DNA of 64,000 nucleotides from JAHEKB01 sp049115575 (GTDB taxonomy: Bacteria; Bacteroidota; Bacteroidia; NS11-12g; UBA9320), in contig JAGDZU010000002.1 of NCBI GenBank assembly GCA_049115575.1, forward strand, positions 310,001 through 374,000, written 5' to 3'. Every line of letters begins with the position of its first letter. Positions within the stretch are counted from its first letter, which is position 1. The position numbers and the translations under genes are program-made. This document shows positions 63,816-64,000 of the stretch, one piece after another. The notes beneath the pieces are model-generated. The model was not told the DNA's origin and ran no database searches. It worked only from the letters and a program-made list of their open reading frames with translations.

Positions 63816-64000
63816 ATGCATAGGCTCCAACTATTCACTTTTTCTTTAGTTTTCTTATTTACCGTGAACATTTCATGGGGGCAAGATTTAGATCTTTTAG
63901 AAGATGATGAGGAGCAAACGATTCCAGTCTCTGCTACTTTCAAAGCAAACCGTATCATAAATGGTCACAGCGTGGAAATGGTTAAGAAGCGCGAGTTTGA
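63816..64000 (+). CDS. DUF5777-like beta-barrel protein, 5' part only
   Basis: The frame starts at ATG and runs off the window. Signal MHRLQLFTFSLVFLFTVNIS ends near SWGQ. Then LLEDDEEQTIPVSATFKANR and IINGHSVEMVKKREF, which match the usual start of DUF5777 barrel proteins. These often follow YceI genes in Bacteroidota. Probably last or next in the cytochrome / OB-fold / YceI unit. Confidence 0.75.
   Translation, partial: MHRLQLFTFSLVFLFTVNISWGQDLDLLEDDEEQTIPVSATFKANRIINGHSVEMVKKREF

Noticed and set aside
1..64000. CRISPR arrays, rRNA genes, complete insertion sequences, replication origin
   Set aside because: No regularly spaced repeats, rRNA-like sequence, transposase or DnaA-box cluster was recognised by eye.

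Overview
The window is a chromosomal segment of an AT-rich member of the Bacteroidota, most likely a marine Flavobacteriales lineage of the Cryomorphaceae/Schleiferiaceae kind. The evidence is a type IX secretion type-B C-terminal domain, a PorV/PorQ-like outer-membrane protein, CarboxypepD_reg outer-membrane barrels, many short SPII lipoproteins, frequent TTG/GTG starts and Bacteroidota-type TAnnTTyG promoter elements. The species placement is inference.

Layout. 0-8.7 kb: dxs, an SUMF1-fold protein, a di-haem cytochrome c peroxidase, and a membrane/soluble Fe-S oxidoreductase pair split by an outer-membrane barrel gene. At 8.8 kb there is a tRNA-Phe with its own terminator. 8.9-27.5 kb is a loose accessory stretch: secreted or lipoprotein genes of unknown function in both orientations, large gaps, decayed genes (a frameshifted TlpA-like thioredoxin, a P27-type phage terminase small subunit abutting a truncated ClbS/DfsB gene), one T9SS cargo protein, and a small metabolic unit (sterol desaturase-like hydroxylase, homocysteine S-methyltransferase, unknown) behind a double palindromic operator. 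27.5-43.9 kb returns to dense housekeeping sequence: OmpA-domain protein, AlkD-like glycosylase, PorV-like protein, MATE exporter, sucA, mfd, kynU.

44.1-52 kb carries a metal-uptake block. A TroA-like lipoprotein, an ATPase, a permease fused to a DtxR-like domain and a second permease are all overlapping or abutting. They are followed by a TonB-receptor-like barrel, an HmuY-like lipoprotein and a PD40 propeller lipoprotein. Together these could move a metal or metal chelate across both membranes. 52.2-64 kb holds mpl, a GtrB-type glycosyltransferase, a GNAT, a SNF2 helicase, yebC, an acyl-CoA carboxylase beta subunit, a UDP-galactopyranose mutase with no canonical start codon, and a cytochrome / OB-fold / YceI / DUF5777-like cluster cut by the window end.

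No CRISPR array, rRNA, complete insertion sequence or integrase was seen. The most notable observations are the one-base frameshift in the TlpA-like gene, the phage-terminase/ClbS junction, the double operator at 20.5 kb, the permease-DtxR fusion, the start-codon-less glf, and the repeated placement of -7-type motifs only about 7-14 bases before start codons, which suggests very short or absent leaders.
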